Of a stretch of 64,000 nt of DNA, positions 54,515 through 63,977 are shown piece after piece. Position 1 is the first letter of the stretch, and every line of letters starts with the position of its first letter. Made by a program: the position numbers and the translations under genes. Source of the DNA: Streptococcus sanguinis (GTDB lineage Bacteria > Bacillota > Bacilli > Lactobacillales > Streptococcaceae); NCBI GenBank assembly GCA_013378335.1, contig CP040556.1, positions 2,234,501-2,298,500 of the forward strand, read 5' to 3'. The notes below the pieces were generated by a model, which was not told where the DNA came from, did not search any database, and saw only the letters and a program-made list of their open reading frames with translations.

Positions 54515-54677
54515 TTGTTCTTGCGTTCTTAGATACTATACAAAGCAAGTTCTCTTGCAAAATTTCTCATGCTCTGAGATTTAGGTTAAACCGTGTGTGT
54601 GTGAAGTTGGTTTAACCCGAATCAGCAAGCAGCCAGTGCCATAAGATAAGAATTCTTGTCTTATGGTTTTTCTTTTT
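54515..54677 (+). ncRNA. Candidate small RNA antisense to the pilF leader
   Basis: Plus strand. A weak promoter (TTGTTC, 16 bp, TATACA at 54537-54542) is followed by hairpin GGTTAAACC/GGTTTAACC (54584-54617) and then a near-perfect 12-bp stem at 54639-54666 ending in TTTTTCTTTTT, a textbook terminator. The product would be about 125 bases with two stem-loops. There is no coding capacity. The terminator is convincing; the promoter is not. Confidence 0.4.
54639..54677 (+). terminator. Strong plus-strand terminator in the pilF upstream region
   Basis: CCATAAGA-T-AAG/CTT-G-TCTTATGG stem with an AATT loop and a TTTTTCTTTTT tail. No annotated plus-strand gene precedes it. Confidence 0.8.
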
Positions 54678-54751
54678 ACCGATATGCATATTTTGGTAGG
54701 AAATGCTAGGAACAAAAGCTTTATTTGCTTTAAAAAACATTTACCTATCAC

Positions 54752-54780
54752 AGTATATGACATAATTGACATCTTGTCAA
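54752..54780 (-). promoter_or_regulatory. pilF proximal promoter with overlapping palindrome
   Basis: TTGACA, 17 bp, TATACT on the minus strand. The -35 box is one arm of the 15-bp palindrome TTGACAAGATGTCAA (54766-54780), nearly identical to the one upstream of esxA. The start lies about 540 bp before pilF. Confidence 0.75.
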
Positions 54781-55060
54781 CAGGTTTGCCTCGAAAAAAA
54801 TGATTACATTTAAAAAAATGTTCAACTTTGATAAAGACTTGTTATATCAACGTTTCTAACGTTTTTTTAATGACTTTTTTTCTTGCGAGGTTTAAAAAAA
54901 GCAATTTTTTAAGTGAATTTCTCCCCTTTGTCGCTTTCTCTTCAGCCTTCAGATGGACAGTGTGACAGCATCTGTCTTCTTCTGGTCGGTAGTCGATATG
55001 CTTAGGAAAGGCGCTTCAGGACAAGGCTTAGCAAGCTTTGCCTGTTTCTTCCTACTCAAT

Positions 55061-55089
55061 AGTATATGCTAAAGAAAATGCATTGTCAA
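55061..55089 (-). promoter_or_regulatory. Distal promoter upstream of pilF
   Basis: TTGACA (55084-55089), 17 bp, TATACT (55061-55066) on the minus strand. AAAATGCA-N13-TGCATTTT brackets the -35 box and may be an operator. Confidence 0.65.
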
Positions 55090-55328
55090 TACATTTGCAT
55101 TTTATTAGATGTAAAACTTCTCTAAAAATGCACAATGTGTTCAGCTTGTCTATTTTTTATAGAAAAACCACAAAATCAAAAAGCTGGAATTTTCAGACAA
55201 AGAAATAGAGAAATTAAATAAGAAGAAAATCGTAAAAATAGAACCAGTTAAGTGATGGAAATTAGACTGCAAAACGAAAAAACAGCCCGAATATCGGACT
55301 GTAGAGATATAGTTTATAGTAGCACTAT

Positions 55329-56216
55329 TTAAGTATGAGGTTTTAAATCGCCCTCTCCACCTAAACACCACTCTTCATGCTCTTCCAAGCTGCTATCCGT
55401 CTGGATAGTGATTTTAGTAATACCGTAGGCTTGAAGCTCTTGACGCAAAGTAGTCTGGGTATCAATTAGAAGCTCTGGATTTTCAAGACAGATATGAATC
55501 ATGGCAAATTTTTCCAAACCGTCTGTCGTCCAGACATTGAGCTGGGTAATAGTCTGAACGTTTTCAACCGCCAGAATTTCCTGATAAAGCTGGGTCAAAT
55601 CGATATCGCTAGGGATATGATCCAGAAAAATCTTGATGTTTTCCCAGAACTTAGGCAGAGCCTTGCTGAGGATGAAGCCTGCAATGAGCAGGGAGAGCAG
55701 CGGGTCAAGAAAATACCAGTCGGTAAAGCGCAAAACGATAGAGACTAGAATAACAGCCAACCAACCCAAAATGTCCTCTAAGAAATGGAGACTGAGAATG
55801 GACTCATTATGACTGTGTCCATGGCCATGGCCGACCACCTTGCTGGCTGCTAAATTGACTATAATGGCAAAGATACCCAGCACCAGCATGCCGTCATAAT
55901 TAACCTTTTCCGGTGCAAAGACCTTGGGTACATTCTCAATAATCACCAAGGTCGAGCCAACCAGCAAGATGACAGAAGTCAGCAGGGCTCCCAAAAGGCT
56001 ATAGCGCTTGTAGCCCAGAGTGTATTTCTTGTCTTCTTTTTTATTAGAAATTTTTTCAAAAAGGGTGGAAAGTCCGATGGCCATCGCGTCTCCTGTATCG
56101 TGTACAGCGTCGGCTAGTACAGCGCTGGAATTGAACATGAAGCCAAAGATAAACTCAAGAATGGCAAAGGAAAAGTTTAATAGAAAAGCGATGGTCATAT
56201 TTTTACTAGATTTCAC
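55329..56216 (-). CDS. CDF-family metal cation efflux protein
   Basis: 295 residues starting with GTG at 56216 behind GAAAGGAGG. Five to six membrane helices precede a C-terminal cytoplasmic metal-binding domain. Characteristic motifs are ADAVHDTGDAMAIGLS (helix 2), a histidine-rich loop GHGHGHSHNE, and HFLEDILGWLAV (helix 5). CDF proteins export Zn, Co, Mn or Fe. The divergent TetR gene suggests metal-dependent regulation, analogous to the czcD/sczA arrangement of pneumococcus, but identity with czcD is not proven. Confidence 0.88.
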   Translation of the reverse strand: MKSSKNMTIAFLLNFSFAILEFIFGFMFNSSAVLADAVHDTGDAMAIGLSTLFEKISNKKEDKKYTLGYKRYSLLGALLTSVILLVGSTLVIIENVPKVFAPEKVNYDGMLVLGIFAIIVNLAASKVVGHGHGHSHNESILSLHFLEDILGWLAVILVSIVLRFTDWYFLDPLLSLLIAGFILSKALPKFWENIKIFLDHIPSDIDLTQLYQEILAVENVQTITQLNVWTTDGLEKFAMIHICLENPELLIDTQTTLRQELQAYGITKITIQTDSSLEEHEEWCLGGEGDLKPHT

Positions 56217-56247
56217 GGCAGCCTCCTTTCAGTTTGGCTAAATTTAT

Positions 56248-56280
56248 AGTATAATGTAGTCAAAACGGAACACCTTGTTC
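56248..56280. promoter_or_regulatory. Divergent promoter with overlapping operator
   Basis: The -10 boxes TATACT (minus, 56248-56253) and TATAAT (plus, 56250-56255) overlap. The palindrome GAACA-CCT-TGTTC (56268-56280) covers the -35 position of the CDF promoter. A second GAACAA/TTGTTC pair lies at 56355-56376. Confidence 0.5.
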
Positions 56281-56385
56281 AGTTTTCTTTATCTTTATTA
56301 TCCCTTATTCTCAGAAAGGAAACAAGAAGCAATTGAGGGGCTTTGTCTGTTACTGAACAATCCTGCTCTTTTGTTCCGAAACGCT

Positions 56386-56907
56386 ATGGACAGACGAGTC
56401 AAGAAATCACGCGCAGCTATTTACCAGGCTTTTATCAGCCTGCTGCACCAAAAAAGCTATGAAAGCATCACGGTACAGGAAATCATCGACCTGGCAGATG
56501 TTGGCCGGTCGACTTTCTATGCCCATTTCGAGACCAAGGAAGCGCTGCTAGAGGAGGTTTGCCAAGACCTCTTTCAGCATACCTTTCTTGAGCGCGACGA
56601 TGGCAAGGATCTTTTTGAAGCAACCACCCATATTTTCAAACATTTCCAAAAGAATCAGGACAAGATTGCGACCTTGTTGCTTTCGAAAAATATCTATTTT
56701 ACTAATCGCTTAAAGATTGAGCTGGAAAACTATCTCTTCCCAATGATTCAGGAACAGCTCCTGCAGAAAAAATCTCAGCTGCCCGAGCCCTTTCTGAGAA
56801 ATTACGTGACCTCTACCTTTGTGGAGACGGTCAGCTGGTGGCTCCAGCAGAAGAAAACATTGCCAGAAACAGTTATCAGCCAGTATTTTCTGGATTTGAT
56901 GGAGTGA
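56386..56907 (+). CDS. TetR-family regulator
   Basis: 173 residues from the ATG at 56386 (MDRRVKKSRAAIYQAF), the usual TetR start. An in-frame ATG at 56275 would add 37 residues over the operator region. The helix-turn-helix is ITVQEIIDLADVGRSTFYAH. The C-terminal ligand domain has no recognisable binding residues. It is divergent from the CDF exporter and upstream of the MFS gene, so it may control both. Confidence 0.88.
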   Translation: MDRRVKKSRAAIYQAFISLLHQKSYESITVQEIIDLADVGRSTFYAHFETKEALLEEVCQDLFQHTFLERDDGKDLFEATTHIFKHFQKNQDKIATLLLSKNIYFTNRLKIELENYLFPMIQEQLLQKKSQLPEPFLRNYVTSTFVETVSWWLQQKKTLPETVISQYFLDLME

Positions 56908-56945
56908 TTTTATTTTGATGTTTATATAGGAGGAAACTTAACTTT

Positions 56946-58112
56946 ATGAAAAAGCAACATTCGAAATTTTTACTTCCAGGTATTCTGATGGTGGGGGTTG
57001 CCCTGCGGGCACCTTTTGCAGTGCTGCCTGTTGTGCTGGGCGATATTGCTAAGGGACTTCAAGTTCCCGTCAACTCTTTGGGACTGCTGACTAGTCTGCC
57101 CTTGATTATGTTTGCCCTCTGCTCAGCCTTTTCCCCACGCCTGGCTCAAAAGGTCGGCCTGGAAAAGCTCTTTACCATAGCCATGATTGTGCTGACTCTG
57201 GGCTCTTTTATTCGTATCTTTAACCTGCCTCTACTCTATGCAGGTACAGTCATACTAGGGGCTGCCATCGCTGTCTTAAATGTGCTCCTGCCCAATGTCA
57301 TTCAGGCTAATCAGCCAGAGAAAATTGGATTTCTAACCACGCTTTATATCACTTCTATGGGGCTGGCCATCTCAATCATGTCTCCCTTGGCTGCGCCTAT
57401 TGTCCGCTTAGCTGGCTGGAAAGGATTGATTCTCGTCCTGACCCTCATCTGCTTACTAGCCTGCTTGATTTGGCTGCCTAACAGTCGGCATAATCACCAA
57501 CTGACTAGAAAAAGCCGCGAGCAGCAAATGGGGGCTCTGCTAACAAATCCTAGAGTATGGGCTCTGATTGTTTTCAGCGGCTTGCAGTTCTTGCTCTTTT
57601 ACACAGCTATCACTTGGCTGCCGACTCTTGGCCAGTTGGCGGGACTTTCCGATGATGCTACTGGATTCTTAGCCTCTATCTTTTCGATTATCAGCCTTCC
57701 TTTGGCTATGATTGTTCCTAGTCTAACAACACGTCTATCTGCGAAACAACGCTTGGGAATGATTACTCTCTTTTCTGCAGCCGGCGTCATTGGTCTGGGT
57801 ATGCTGTTGATTCAGACGGATTCTTTTATCTACTGGCTCATTCTCAATCTGCTAATCGGTATGTCCGTCAGCGCCCTCTTCCCCTACCTCATGGTTACTT
57901 TCTCGCTCAAAACCAGTACCCCTGAGCAAACCGCTCAGCTATCTGGCTTAGCTCAGACTGGTGGTTATATTCTGGCCGCTTTTGGTCCTAGCCTCTTTGG
58001 CTATAGCTTTGACTTATTCCGCTCTTGGACCCCAGCCATCCTCATTCTCATTGGCTTGACTGTCATCATGGCACTAACACTCTTTTACATTGAAAAGTTT
58101 GACAAGATATAA
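56946..58112 (+). CDS. MFS transporter (CynX/NimT-like)
   Basis: 388 residues with twelve membrane helices, beginning MKKQHSKFLLPGILMVGVAL. The pattern of the first helix (GVALRAPFAVLPVVLG) and the central PNSRHNHQLTRK loop resemble the cyanate/nitroimidazole (CynX/NimT) branch of the major facilitator superfamily. It lies 38 bp after the TetR gene with a strong AGGAGGAAA ribosome site, so it is probably in the same operon. The substrate is not predictable. Confidence 0.85.
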   Translation: MKKQHSKFLLPGILMVGVALRAPFAVLPVVLGDIAKGLQVPVNSLGLLTSLPLIMFALCSAFSPRLAQKVGLEKLFTIAMIVLTLGSFIRIFNLPLLYAGTVILGAAIAVLNVLLPNVIQANQPEKIGFLTTLYITSMGLAISIMSPLAAPIVRLAGWKGLILVLTLICLLACLIWLPNSRHNHQLTRKSREQQMGALLTNPRVWALIVFSGLQFLLFYTAITWLPTLGQLAGLSDDATGFLASIFSIISLPLAMIVPSLTTRLSAKQRLGMITLFSAAGVIGLGMLLIQTDSFIYWLILNLLIGMSVSALFPYLMVTFSLKTSTPEQTAQLSGLAQTGGYILAAFGPSLFGYSFDLFRSWTPAILILIGLTVIMALTLFYIEKFDKI

Positions 58113-58120
58113 TAAAGACG

Positions 58121-58158
58121 AAAAAGAACCTGGGAAAAAATAATTCTCAGGTTCTTTT
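58121..58158. terminator. Bidirectional terminator after the MFS gene
   Basis: AAAAAGAACCTGG/CTCAGGTTCTTTT stem with A and T tracts on both sides. Confidence 0.75.
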
Positions 58159-58263
58159 GACTTTCTATTAGGCAGTCTCTACAAGCCTGTAAGTCCTTGC
58201 CAAAACTTTTAAAGTCTTAACACATATGTTATACTCTATGTAGAATAGCAAGGAGGACGACCC

Positions 58264-59091
58264 ATGACAAAACAAGCGATTCGTCTGATTATCAGCGACA
58301 TTGACGGCACCATTTTGGACGACCAGCACCAAGTGGATCCAGCACTTAAAGACCTAATTCCTCTGCTCAGTCAGAGAAAGATTCCTTTCGTTCTCGCTTC
58401 CGCCCGCTCTCCTCTAGGCATGGAACCGATTGCGCGTGGGCTGGGACTGGGAGATAATCCGCTGGCCTGCTACAATGGCGCTCTGGTCATCAAGGGCGAC
58501 CTGCAAGCTTACGAGACCATTATCGAGCACCCTCTGGATAAGGAAGAAATCCGCACTTTTCTGGAGCTTGTCAAGGCTGAATTTCCTAGCGTGTCCATCA
58601 ATCTCTACTCTGGTAAGGATTGGATTACCGACCGTCTGGATAAATGGGTGCAGATAGAAGCGGATATTACAGGTGAGCAGCCGATGATTCAAAATGTGTT
58701 AATGCCAGTGCTGGACGTTCTAATGCCCGTCCACAAGCTACTTCTGATTGATCAAGCTCCTATCATCCAGAAACTCCATGACTACCTACAGACCTTGGAC
58801 TTTCCCAAGACAGCCTTCTACCTCTCTAAGGACAACTACATGGAAGTCACAGCCAAGCATGTCTCTAAGGAGCAAGCCTTGTACGAAATTGCCCAGCACT
58901 ACCAAGTGCCTCTAGAGCAGGTCATGACAATTGGAGACAACTTCAATGACCTTCCTATGCTGCGACTGGCTGGACTCGGAGTCGCTATGGGCAATGCCCC
59001 TGAAGCAGTCAAAACCAAGGCAAAAGCCGTGACCAAAAGCAACAATGAGCACGGGGTCGCGGAAGCTATAGAAAAGTATGTTTTGATATAA
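58264..59091 (+). CDS. HAD-superfamily (Cof-type) phosphatase
   Basis: 275 residues with ribosome site AAGGAGGACG. Motif I is SDIDGTILDDQH, motif II is the VLASARSP region, and motif IV is IGDNFNDLPMLRLAG with the Mg-binding Asp. The large cap domain (residues ~90-190) marks the Cof/IIB subgroup, which dephosphorylates sugar phosphates, pyridoxal phosphate or similar small substrates. It has its own transcript between two terminators. Confidence 0.92.
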   Translation: MTKQAIRLIISDIDGTILDDQHQVDPALKDLIPLLSQRKIPFVLASARSPLGMEPIARGLGLGDNPLACYNGALVIKGDLQAYETIIEHPLDKEEIRTFLELVKAEFPSVSINLYSGKDWITDRLDKWVQIEADITGEQPMIQNVLMPVLDVLMPVHKLLLIDQAPIIQKLHDYLQTLDFPKTAFYLSKDNYMEVTAKHVSKEQALYEIAQHYQVPLEQVMTIGDNFNDLPMLRLAGLGVAMGNAPEAVKTKAKAVTKSNNEHGVAEAIEKYVLI

Positions 59092-59094
59092 CCT

Positions 59095-59122
59095 AAAAAA
59101 TCTGCCCTTGAGCAGATTTTTT
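59095..59122. terminator. Bidirectional terminator between HAD and GNAT genes
   Basis: AAAAAATCTGC/GCAGATTTTTT stem with a 6-base loop between the two convergent stops. Confidence 0.85.
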
Positions 59123-59606
59123 ATTGATGATAATCATAGGCTAGGCGAGGACTGCCATCAGCTACATAAATAATGCCACACTCCCTAAAGCCGTAGTTCA
59201 GGACAGCAGCCTGCATAGCCTGATTAGCCTCATGGGTATCGATGCGCAAATAGGGAATCTGCTGGCAGCAAAAATCAAAGACCTGACAGGATAGGCCTCT
59301 GACTTGCCCACTTGAGGCGATGCGGTGAATGGTGCCGTAAGGCTCCGAAAAATGCCAGGCTCCCATTTCGATGACCTGATAGGTCGAGTCTTCTCCGATG
59401 ATAAAGGCAAAGGTGCCGACCAGCTGCCCATCTTCCTCGATAACAAAAGAGTAGCCAGCCGCGATGTCTTCCTCAATCAAGCCCGCGCTGGGATAGCCTC
59501 CATCCCACTGAGTCGGATTGCTCTGGTCTTTCATGAACTGACGGGCCACATCATAAATCTCCATAATGGCTGGGATATCTTCTGTTTGGGACAAACGAAT
59601 CTTCAT
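59121..59606 (-). CDS. GNAT-family N-acetyltransferase
   Basis: 161 residues from the ATG at 59606 (MKIRLSQTEDIPAIMEIYDV) behind AAAGGAGGAA. The longer frame to 59708 runs into dltD. The acetyl-CoA binding region (AFIIGEDSTYQVIEMGAW; IHRIASSGQVRGLSCQVF) and C-terminal NYGFRECGIIYV follow the GNAT pattern. The substrate (protein, antibiotic or small amine) is not known. It is downstream of dltD and may be co-transcribed. Confidence 0.87.
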   Translation of the reverse strand: MKIRLSQTEDIPAIMEIYDVARQFMKDQSNPTQWDGGYPSAGLIEEDIAAGYSFVIEEDGQLVGTFAFIIGEDSTYQVIEMGAWHFSEPYGTIHRIASSGQVRGLSCQVFDFCCQQIPYLRIDTHEANQAMQAAVLNYGFRECGIIYVADGSPRLAYDYHQ

Positions 59607-59646
59607 CTTTCCTCCTTTATAAAAATAAGGTCGGAAAGTCCCAACC

Positions 59647-60915
59647 TTATTTAAATTCTTCTGGTTTGCCAGTATACTGAGACCATTCCTTAGTGAAGAA
59701 ACGGTCATTCATCTGGTAGTTTGGCGCCGGCTGTGGATTGGCCACAAAAGGATCAACCGCCTTGTCAAAGGCCAGCCAGCCATTCCAGCCCATGTGAATA
59801 GTGTCCTGCATGAAGTAAGGCTTGTCGCCGTCCTTAGAAAAGTCAGCAATGTTAGTAAAACCCTGACTTTCCAGCTGGTAGCGAATCTTAGCCACCGTCC
59901 GCTGGTACATTTCAGGACTGAGACCTGTATACTCCATCCACTTAGAATTGACCGGTGGAATGATGAAGATGACATTGGTCTTTGACTTGGCAAACTGGTC
60001 CAGAACCAGCTGTAAGTCGTTGTACTCAGGGGATTTTTCATAAGATTGCTTGGTTTGAAAACCTCTGAGCTTGGCAACCTTGCCTGCCAGACGGGTCTTG
60101 TAAAATTGATTGTCTATGCCGAATTGGTTGTTATTGGTCTTCTTCTTGGCCTCTGCTGTGGCAATCTCTTCCAAAGCCTGATAAGAGAAGGTATCTGGCA
60201 GATCAGCCATATAAGGCAAAATTCGCTGGTCATAATTTTCATTATTGAGGGCAGCAAAATTGCTAAAAAAAGCATCTTGGCGCTCATTAAGATGAGCCAT
60301 CATATCAATATGACGCTCTTCAAAGCTGCTCAGCTGTTTACCTTCAGACAGCTTCTGGACGCTCTCTGCCATAGCAACATCTGGATAGAGCTGAAGGAGG
60401 CGCTGGGCTGCATATTGCGCAGCCGCATCTCCCTGCTGCTGAGACAGATAAGCCGTCAGCTGGTCGCTGTTGAAGTACTGCTGAAAGGCCGAAGCATCAT
60501 AGCCGGTCTTGGTAAACCACTGGGGCGATACCACATAAACCGCCGTTTGGCCCTCCAACTCAGAGGACATCTGCTGCATGCCAAAGTATTGATTAAATGA
60601 TGCTGCCCCGCGCTGTCCTAGAAAATAGGGACGATAGGAGCGGTCGTATTTCTCAGCCAGCACTGCCGGATGCATGCTATCAAAGCGCAGCCATTCGCTA
60701 GATCCAAAGAAGGGCACAAAGCGCATCTTCTTATCGGTCAAGGCTGTCACTTTCTTACTGCGGCTTTTGAAGTTTTCTGCTGTCAGGGTCACTGCCGAGC
60801 GCTTCTCTGCTTCTATATCATGCTTTTTATCAAGCGGATAGAAGAAAAAGAGCAGGGCAACCATGACCATAGCGCAGAAAACTGGGCCCAGAATCAGCCA
60901 GAGTCGTTTAAGCAT
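59647..60915 (-). CDS. dltD: DltD, teichoic acid D-alanylation protein
   Basis: 422 residues. N-terminal membrane anchor (residues 5-25), then an extracellular SGNH-hydrolase-like domain ([60 protein letters not shown]). It transfers D-alanine to teichoic acids outside the membrane. It overlaps dltC by 8 bp. Confidence 0.95.
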   Translation of the reverse strand: MLKRLWLILGPVFCAMVMVALLFFFYPLDKKHDIEAEKRSAVTLTAENFKSRSKKVTALTDKKMRFVPFFGSSEWLRFDSMHPAVLAEKYDRSYRPYFLGQRGAASFNQYFGMQQMSSELEGQTAVYVVSPQWFTKTGYDASAFQQYFNSDQLTAYLSQQQGDAAAQYAAQRLLQLYPDVAMAESVQKLSEGKQLSSFEERHIDMMAHLNERQDAFFSNFAALNNENYDQRILPYMADLPDTFSYQALEEIATAEAKKKTNNNQFGIDNQFYKTRLAGKVAKLRGFQTKQSYEKSPEYNDLQLVLDQFAKSKTNVIFIIPPVNSKWMEYTGLSPEMYQRTVAKIRYQLESQGFTNIADFSKDGDKPYFMQDTIHMGWNGWLAFDKAVDPFVANPQPAPNYQMNDRFFTKEWSQYTGKPEEFK

Positions 60916-61147
60916 TGCGAAGCTCCGTTACGCCTTCAACGATTTTGTTGGCTGTGTTCCAGTCATCGCGGCCAAACTCTGACACTGGCACGCGGATGTC
61001 AAAACGGTTTTCCAGCTCAACAATCAGCTCGACCGTTCCCATACTGTCTAGGACACCAGCGTCAAACAAATCCTCGTCCATTATATCAGACACATCTTCC
61101 ATAAATAGTTCTTCGATAATTTCAATTACTTCTGCTTTTATATCCAT
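60908..61147 (-). CDS. dltC: DltC, D-alanyl carrier protein
   Basis: 79 residues with the carrier-protein fold and the phosphopantetheine attachment Ser in [11 protein letters not shown] (about residue 36). It carries D-alanine from DltA to DltB. Ribosome site AGGAAGAAA; overlaps dltD. Confidence 0.96.
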   Translation of the reverse strand: MDIKAEVIEIIEELFMEDVSDIMDEDLFDAGVLDSMGTVELIVELENRFDIRVPVSEFGRDDWNTANKIVEGVTELRNA

Positions 61148-61166
61148 TTTTCTTCCTCATTCATTT

Positions 61167-62411
61167 TTATTTTTTAAACCAAAGCTCATTTAAAAATCCA
61201 GAAAAGATCAAAAATGAGAACATGACTGCGTGAAAGGTCACCACAATCCCCAAAGCTTGGGTCCATTTATTGTCTGGCAGAGGCGGAAGCCCCTTAGCCT
61301 TGCGCTCTTTGTTTAGCGTTTTCTTCTTGCGCAGCCAGGCATCATTGACGACCAGCCCAGCTCCATGAAAGAGACCGTAGGCGATGTAATACCAGGTTAC
61401 ACCATGCCAGAAGCCCATAATCAGCATGTTAATTAGATAGGCCACACTAGAGGTCGTGTTGCGGTTTTTAAAGACCTTATTGCGCATCAGGACCATGACC
61501 AGCCGCATAAAGACAAAATCACGGAACCAAAAGGACAGACTCATGTGCCAGCGATTCCAAAATTCTTTCAAATCGCGTGAGAGAAAGGGCTTATCAAAGT
61601 TGATTGGGCTCTTGATTCCCATGAGATTGGAAATAGCTAGCGCAAACATCGAATAACCGGCAAAGTCAAAGAAGAGATCCAGACCAAAGACATACATGAC
61701 GCCCAGAGTTCCCAGATTAAAGAAACCGCCGGTATAGAGAGCATAGGTCTTGACATGCCCCAGCAAGAGATGTCCAAAGATATGGGCCAGGATAAATTTA
61801 TAAAGGAAACCTAGCATGATATACTTGACAGACTGCTCCAGCATATCCAGCAGCTCATCGCGCTCAGGAATGTTCAAATAGTCTTCATTGAAACGCTTGA
61901 AACGATCAATGGGACCGCTTGAAAAGGTCGGCATGAAGAGCAGGAAACGCAAGAACTCCCAGAGTGTGAACTCTGTCAAAACCCCATCGCGCATCTCAAT
62001 CATCATCCCTACCGAGCGAAAGGTCAGATAGGAAATCCCCAAAAAGCCAAAGAGAGACTGATGGCCGCTGATTGCGGGCTCTACCTTGACAAGCACAAGC
62101 GGCAGAACTGCCAGCAAGGTATGCAGATAAAAAATCCACTTGCTGTCCCGCGACCGGCGATAAAGCTTGTATGAGTAAACCCAGACTATCTGCCAGACGA
62201 CATAGCCTAGCAGAGCGCAAAGTTGCGCCAGACTGGGACCTGTCAGCATCAGGACGATAAAGACCAAGCTGACCAAGGCTTCATAAAGGGGGAAGCGTTT
62301 CTTAAAGAAAAGTCCGACAAAGATTGGCAGAACTGCTAGAACGATATAGACAAAGTAAACTGGATTGCCGTAGGGTTCCAAGTGAGGCAGCTGTTTCAAG
62401 AAATCCATCAT
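61167..62411 (-). CDS. dltB: DltB, D-alanyl transfer MBOAT protein
   Basis: 414 residues with about eleven membrane helices. The MBOAT catalytic His lies in [11 protein letters not shown]. It moves D-alanine through the membrane together with DltC and DltD. Start and dltA stop overlap as CGATGATGG. Confidence 0.95.
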   Translation of the reverse strand: MMDFLKQLPHLEPYGNPVYFVYIVLAVLPIFVGLFFKKRFPLYEALVSLVFIVLMLTGPSLAQLCALLGYVVWQIVWVYSYKLYRRSRDSKWIFYLHTLLAVLPLVLVKVEPAISGHQSLFGFLGISYLTFRSVGMMIEMRDGVLTEFTLWEFLRFLLFMPTFSSGPIDRFKRFNEDYLNIPERDELLDMLEQSVKYIMLGFLYKFILAHIFGHLLLGHVKTYALYTGGFFNLGTLGVMYVFGLDLFFDFAGYSMFALAISNLMGIKSPINFDKPFLSRDLKEFWNRWHMSLSFWFRDFVFMRLVMVLMRNKVFKNRNTTSSVAYLINMLIMGFWHGVTWYYIAYGLFHGAGLVVNDAWLRKKKTLNKERKAKGLPPLPDNKWTQALGIVVTFHAVMFSFLIFSGFLNELWFKK

Positions 62412-63958
62412 CGCTTATTGACCTCGCTAATCAGCCCCTTGATGTCAATCTTGCCATTTGGAGTCAGAGGCAGGGTCTCTCGATAGAGGAACTTGGACGG
62501 CATCATGTAGGACATCATGATATCCTGCAGATCTTCCTTGATTGCCTTGGTAATATCGATTTCTCGCTCAAACTGCTCAGCCACACCGTCTTTGAGAATG
62601 ACATAGGCCAGTAGATTTTGGACCTTGTGGTCCTTATTGTAGCGGGGAACAGCCACCGCAGACTCAACGTATTTCGATTTGTTGAGGTTTTGAGACACAT
62701 CCTCCAGCTCAATACGGAAACCATTAAACTTGATCTGGAAATCCATCCGGCCGCCGTAAAGCAACAGGCCTTCATCTGTCATGGAGCCCACATCTCCTGT
62801 ATGATAGGCTGGCAGACCTTCAAATTCAAAGAAGGCCTCCGCTGTCTTCTCAGGATTATTCAGATAGCCCTTGGATACAGCTGGGCCGCAGACGATGATT
62901 TCTCCCTGCTGGCCATTCGGTACCTTCTGCCCTTCTTCGTCAATGACAAAGGTAGGAGAGTCCGCCTTGGTATAGCCAATCGGCAGGCGCTTGCAATTTT
63001 GCAGCATCTCATCAGTCACTGCTACTGCAGACAGGGCCACTGTTGCCTCGGTCGGACCATACGCATTGATAATGCGAGCTTGAGGGAAGCGATCGCGCAG
63101 CTTCTGAGCTGTCTTGACTGTCAACTCCTCGCCGTCAAAATAGAAATGTGTCAGCTGAGGCAGCTTCTGGCTGTTAAAGTCATCCGACAGCAAGGCCATA
63201 TCCGCGAAGGAAGGTGTCGAAGTCCAGATCGCAATAGGCAGACTGAGAATCGTCTCAAACAGCTGCTTGAAATCCTGAGTCACAGCCGAAGGTAGGGCAA
63301 AAAGAGTTCCTCCCAAGGCCAAAGTCGGCGCCCAATACATGACCGACAAATCAAAAGAATAAGGCGGCTGAGCCAACATTTGAGGACGAGTCGGAGTCGC
63401 AAACTCCTTATCTGTAATCATCCAATTCGTAAAGCTAAGCAGATTATTGTGGGAAATCTGCACTCCCTTAGGTTTACCAGTCGTCCCTGATGTGAAAATG
63501 ATGTAATAGTTGTCATCTCCTTGCACTGGATGGCTAAGCTCATAGGACGCTCCCTCTCTGAAGGCTGTCTGGACTTGCTCCGCACTAAAAATAGGAGCTG
63601 CTACATCTGCCAGCGGAAAATCATTGATGGCAATAATCAAACTTGGCTCAGCAACTTCCACAATCGCTGCCACGCGCTCCAAGGCTGAATGGCTGTCGAT
63701 AGGAATGTAGGCATGACCAGACTTGGTCAAGGCCACAAAAGTAGCCAGCATTTCGTATTCCTGACCGCCAAAGACCACAACCGGAGACTTATCAGGAAGT
63801 CCCAAACGGTCAATCTGAGCCGCCAACGAATCGGAATCCTTCTTTAAATCGCCATAAGTATGAACTTGACCTAAAATATCATAAACTGGAAAATCCGGCT
63901 GCACCTGAGCAAAATGCTCAATCGCTTCAATCATATCATGTATCACTTTATTTGACAT
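62408..63958 (-). CDS. dltA: DltA, D-alanine-D-alanyl carrier protein ligase
   Basis: 516 residues of the AMP-binding superfamily. [17 protein letters not shown] is the nucleotide-binding motif, [20 protein letters not shown] and [18 protein letters not shown] follow, and [12 protein letters not shown] carries the catalytic Lys near the end. It activates D-Ala as an adenylate and loads it on DltC. It is the first large gene of the operon, 20 bp after dltX. Confidence 0.97.
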   Translation of the reverse strand: MSNKVIHDMIEAIEHFAQVQPDFPVYDILGQVHTYGDLKKDSDSLAAQIDRLGLPDKSPVVVFGGQEYEMLATFVALTKSGHAYIPIDSHSALERVAAIVEVAEPSLIIAINDFPLADVAAPIFSAEQVQTAFREGASYELSHPVQGDDNYYIIFTSGTTGKPKGVQISHNNLLSFTNWMITDKEFATPTRPQMLAQPPYSFDLSVMYWAPTLALGGTLFALPSAVTQDFKQLFETILSLPIAIWTSTPSFADMALLSDDFNSQKLPQLTHFYFDGEELTVKTAQKLRDRFPQARIINAYGPTEATVALSAVAVTDEMLQNCKRLPIGYTKADSPTFVIDEEGQKVPNGQQGEIIVCGPAVSKGYLNNPEKTAEAFFEFEGLPAYHTGDVGSMTDEGLLLYGGRMDFQIKFNGFRIELEDVSQNLNKSKYVESAVAVPRYNKDHKVQNLLAYVILKDGVAEQFEREIDITKAIKEDLQDIMMSYMMPSKFLYRETLPLTPNGKIDIKGLISEVNKR

Positions 63959-63977
63959 TATTTCCTACTCTCTCACA

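Larger units (their letters stand above)
54208..55328. other. 1.1-kb intergenic region upstream of pilF
   Basis: No convincing gene. It holds two near-consensus promoters on the minus strand (54752-54780, 55061-55089) and several hairpins, including GCTTAAAG/CTTTAAGC just before pilF. It also holds a TTTAAG repeat and a strong plus-strand terminator. Two short frames (54581-54772 minus, 55150-55371 minus) have no family features. Confidence 0.6.

Noticed and set aside
54581..54772. 63-codon frame (minus strand) in the pilF upstream region
   Set aside because: No ribosome site, no family features, overlaps the promoter and hairpins, unusual composition; treated as non-coding.
54208..55328. 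c-di-GMP riboswitch or T-box controlling the pilus locus
   Set aside because: The conserved c-di-GMP aptamer core and the T-box AGGGTGGNACCGCG motif are not found in the leader.
55150..55371. 73-codon frame (minus strand) overlapping the end of the CDF gene
   Set aside because: Low-complexity Phe/Ser-rich product with no ribosome site; overlaps a real gene.
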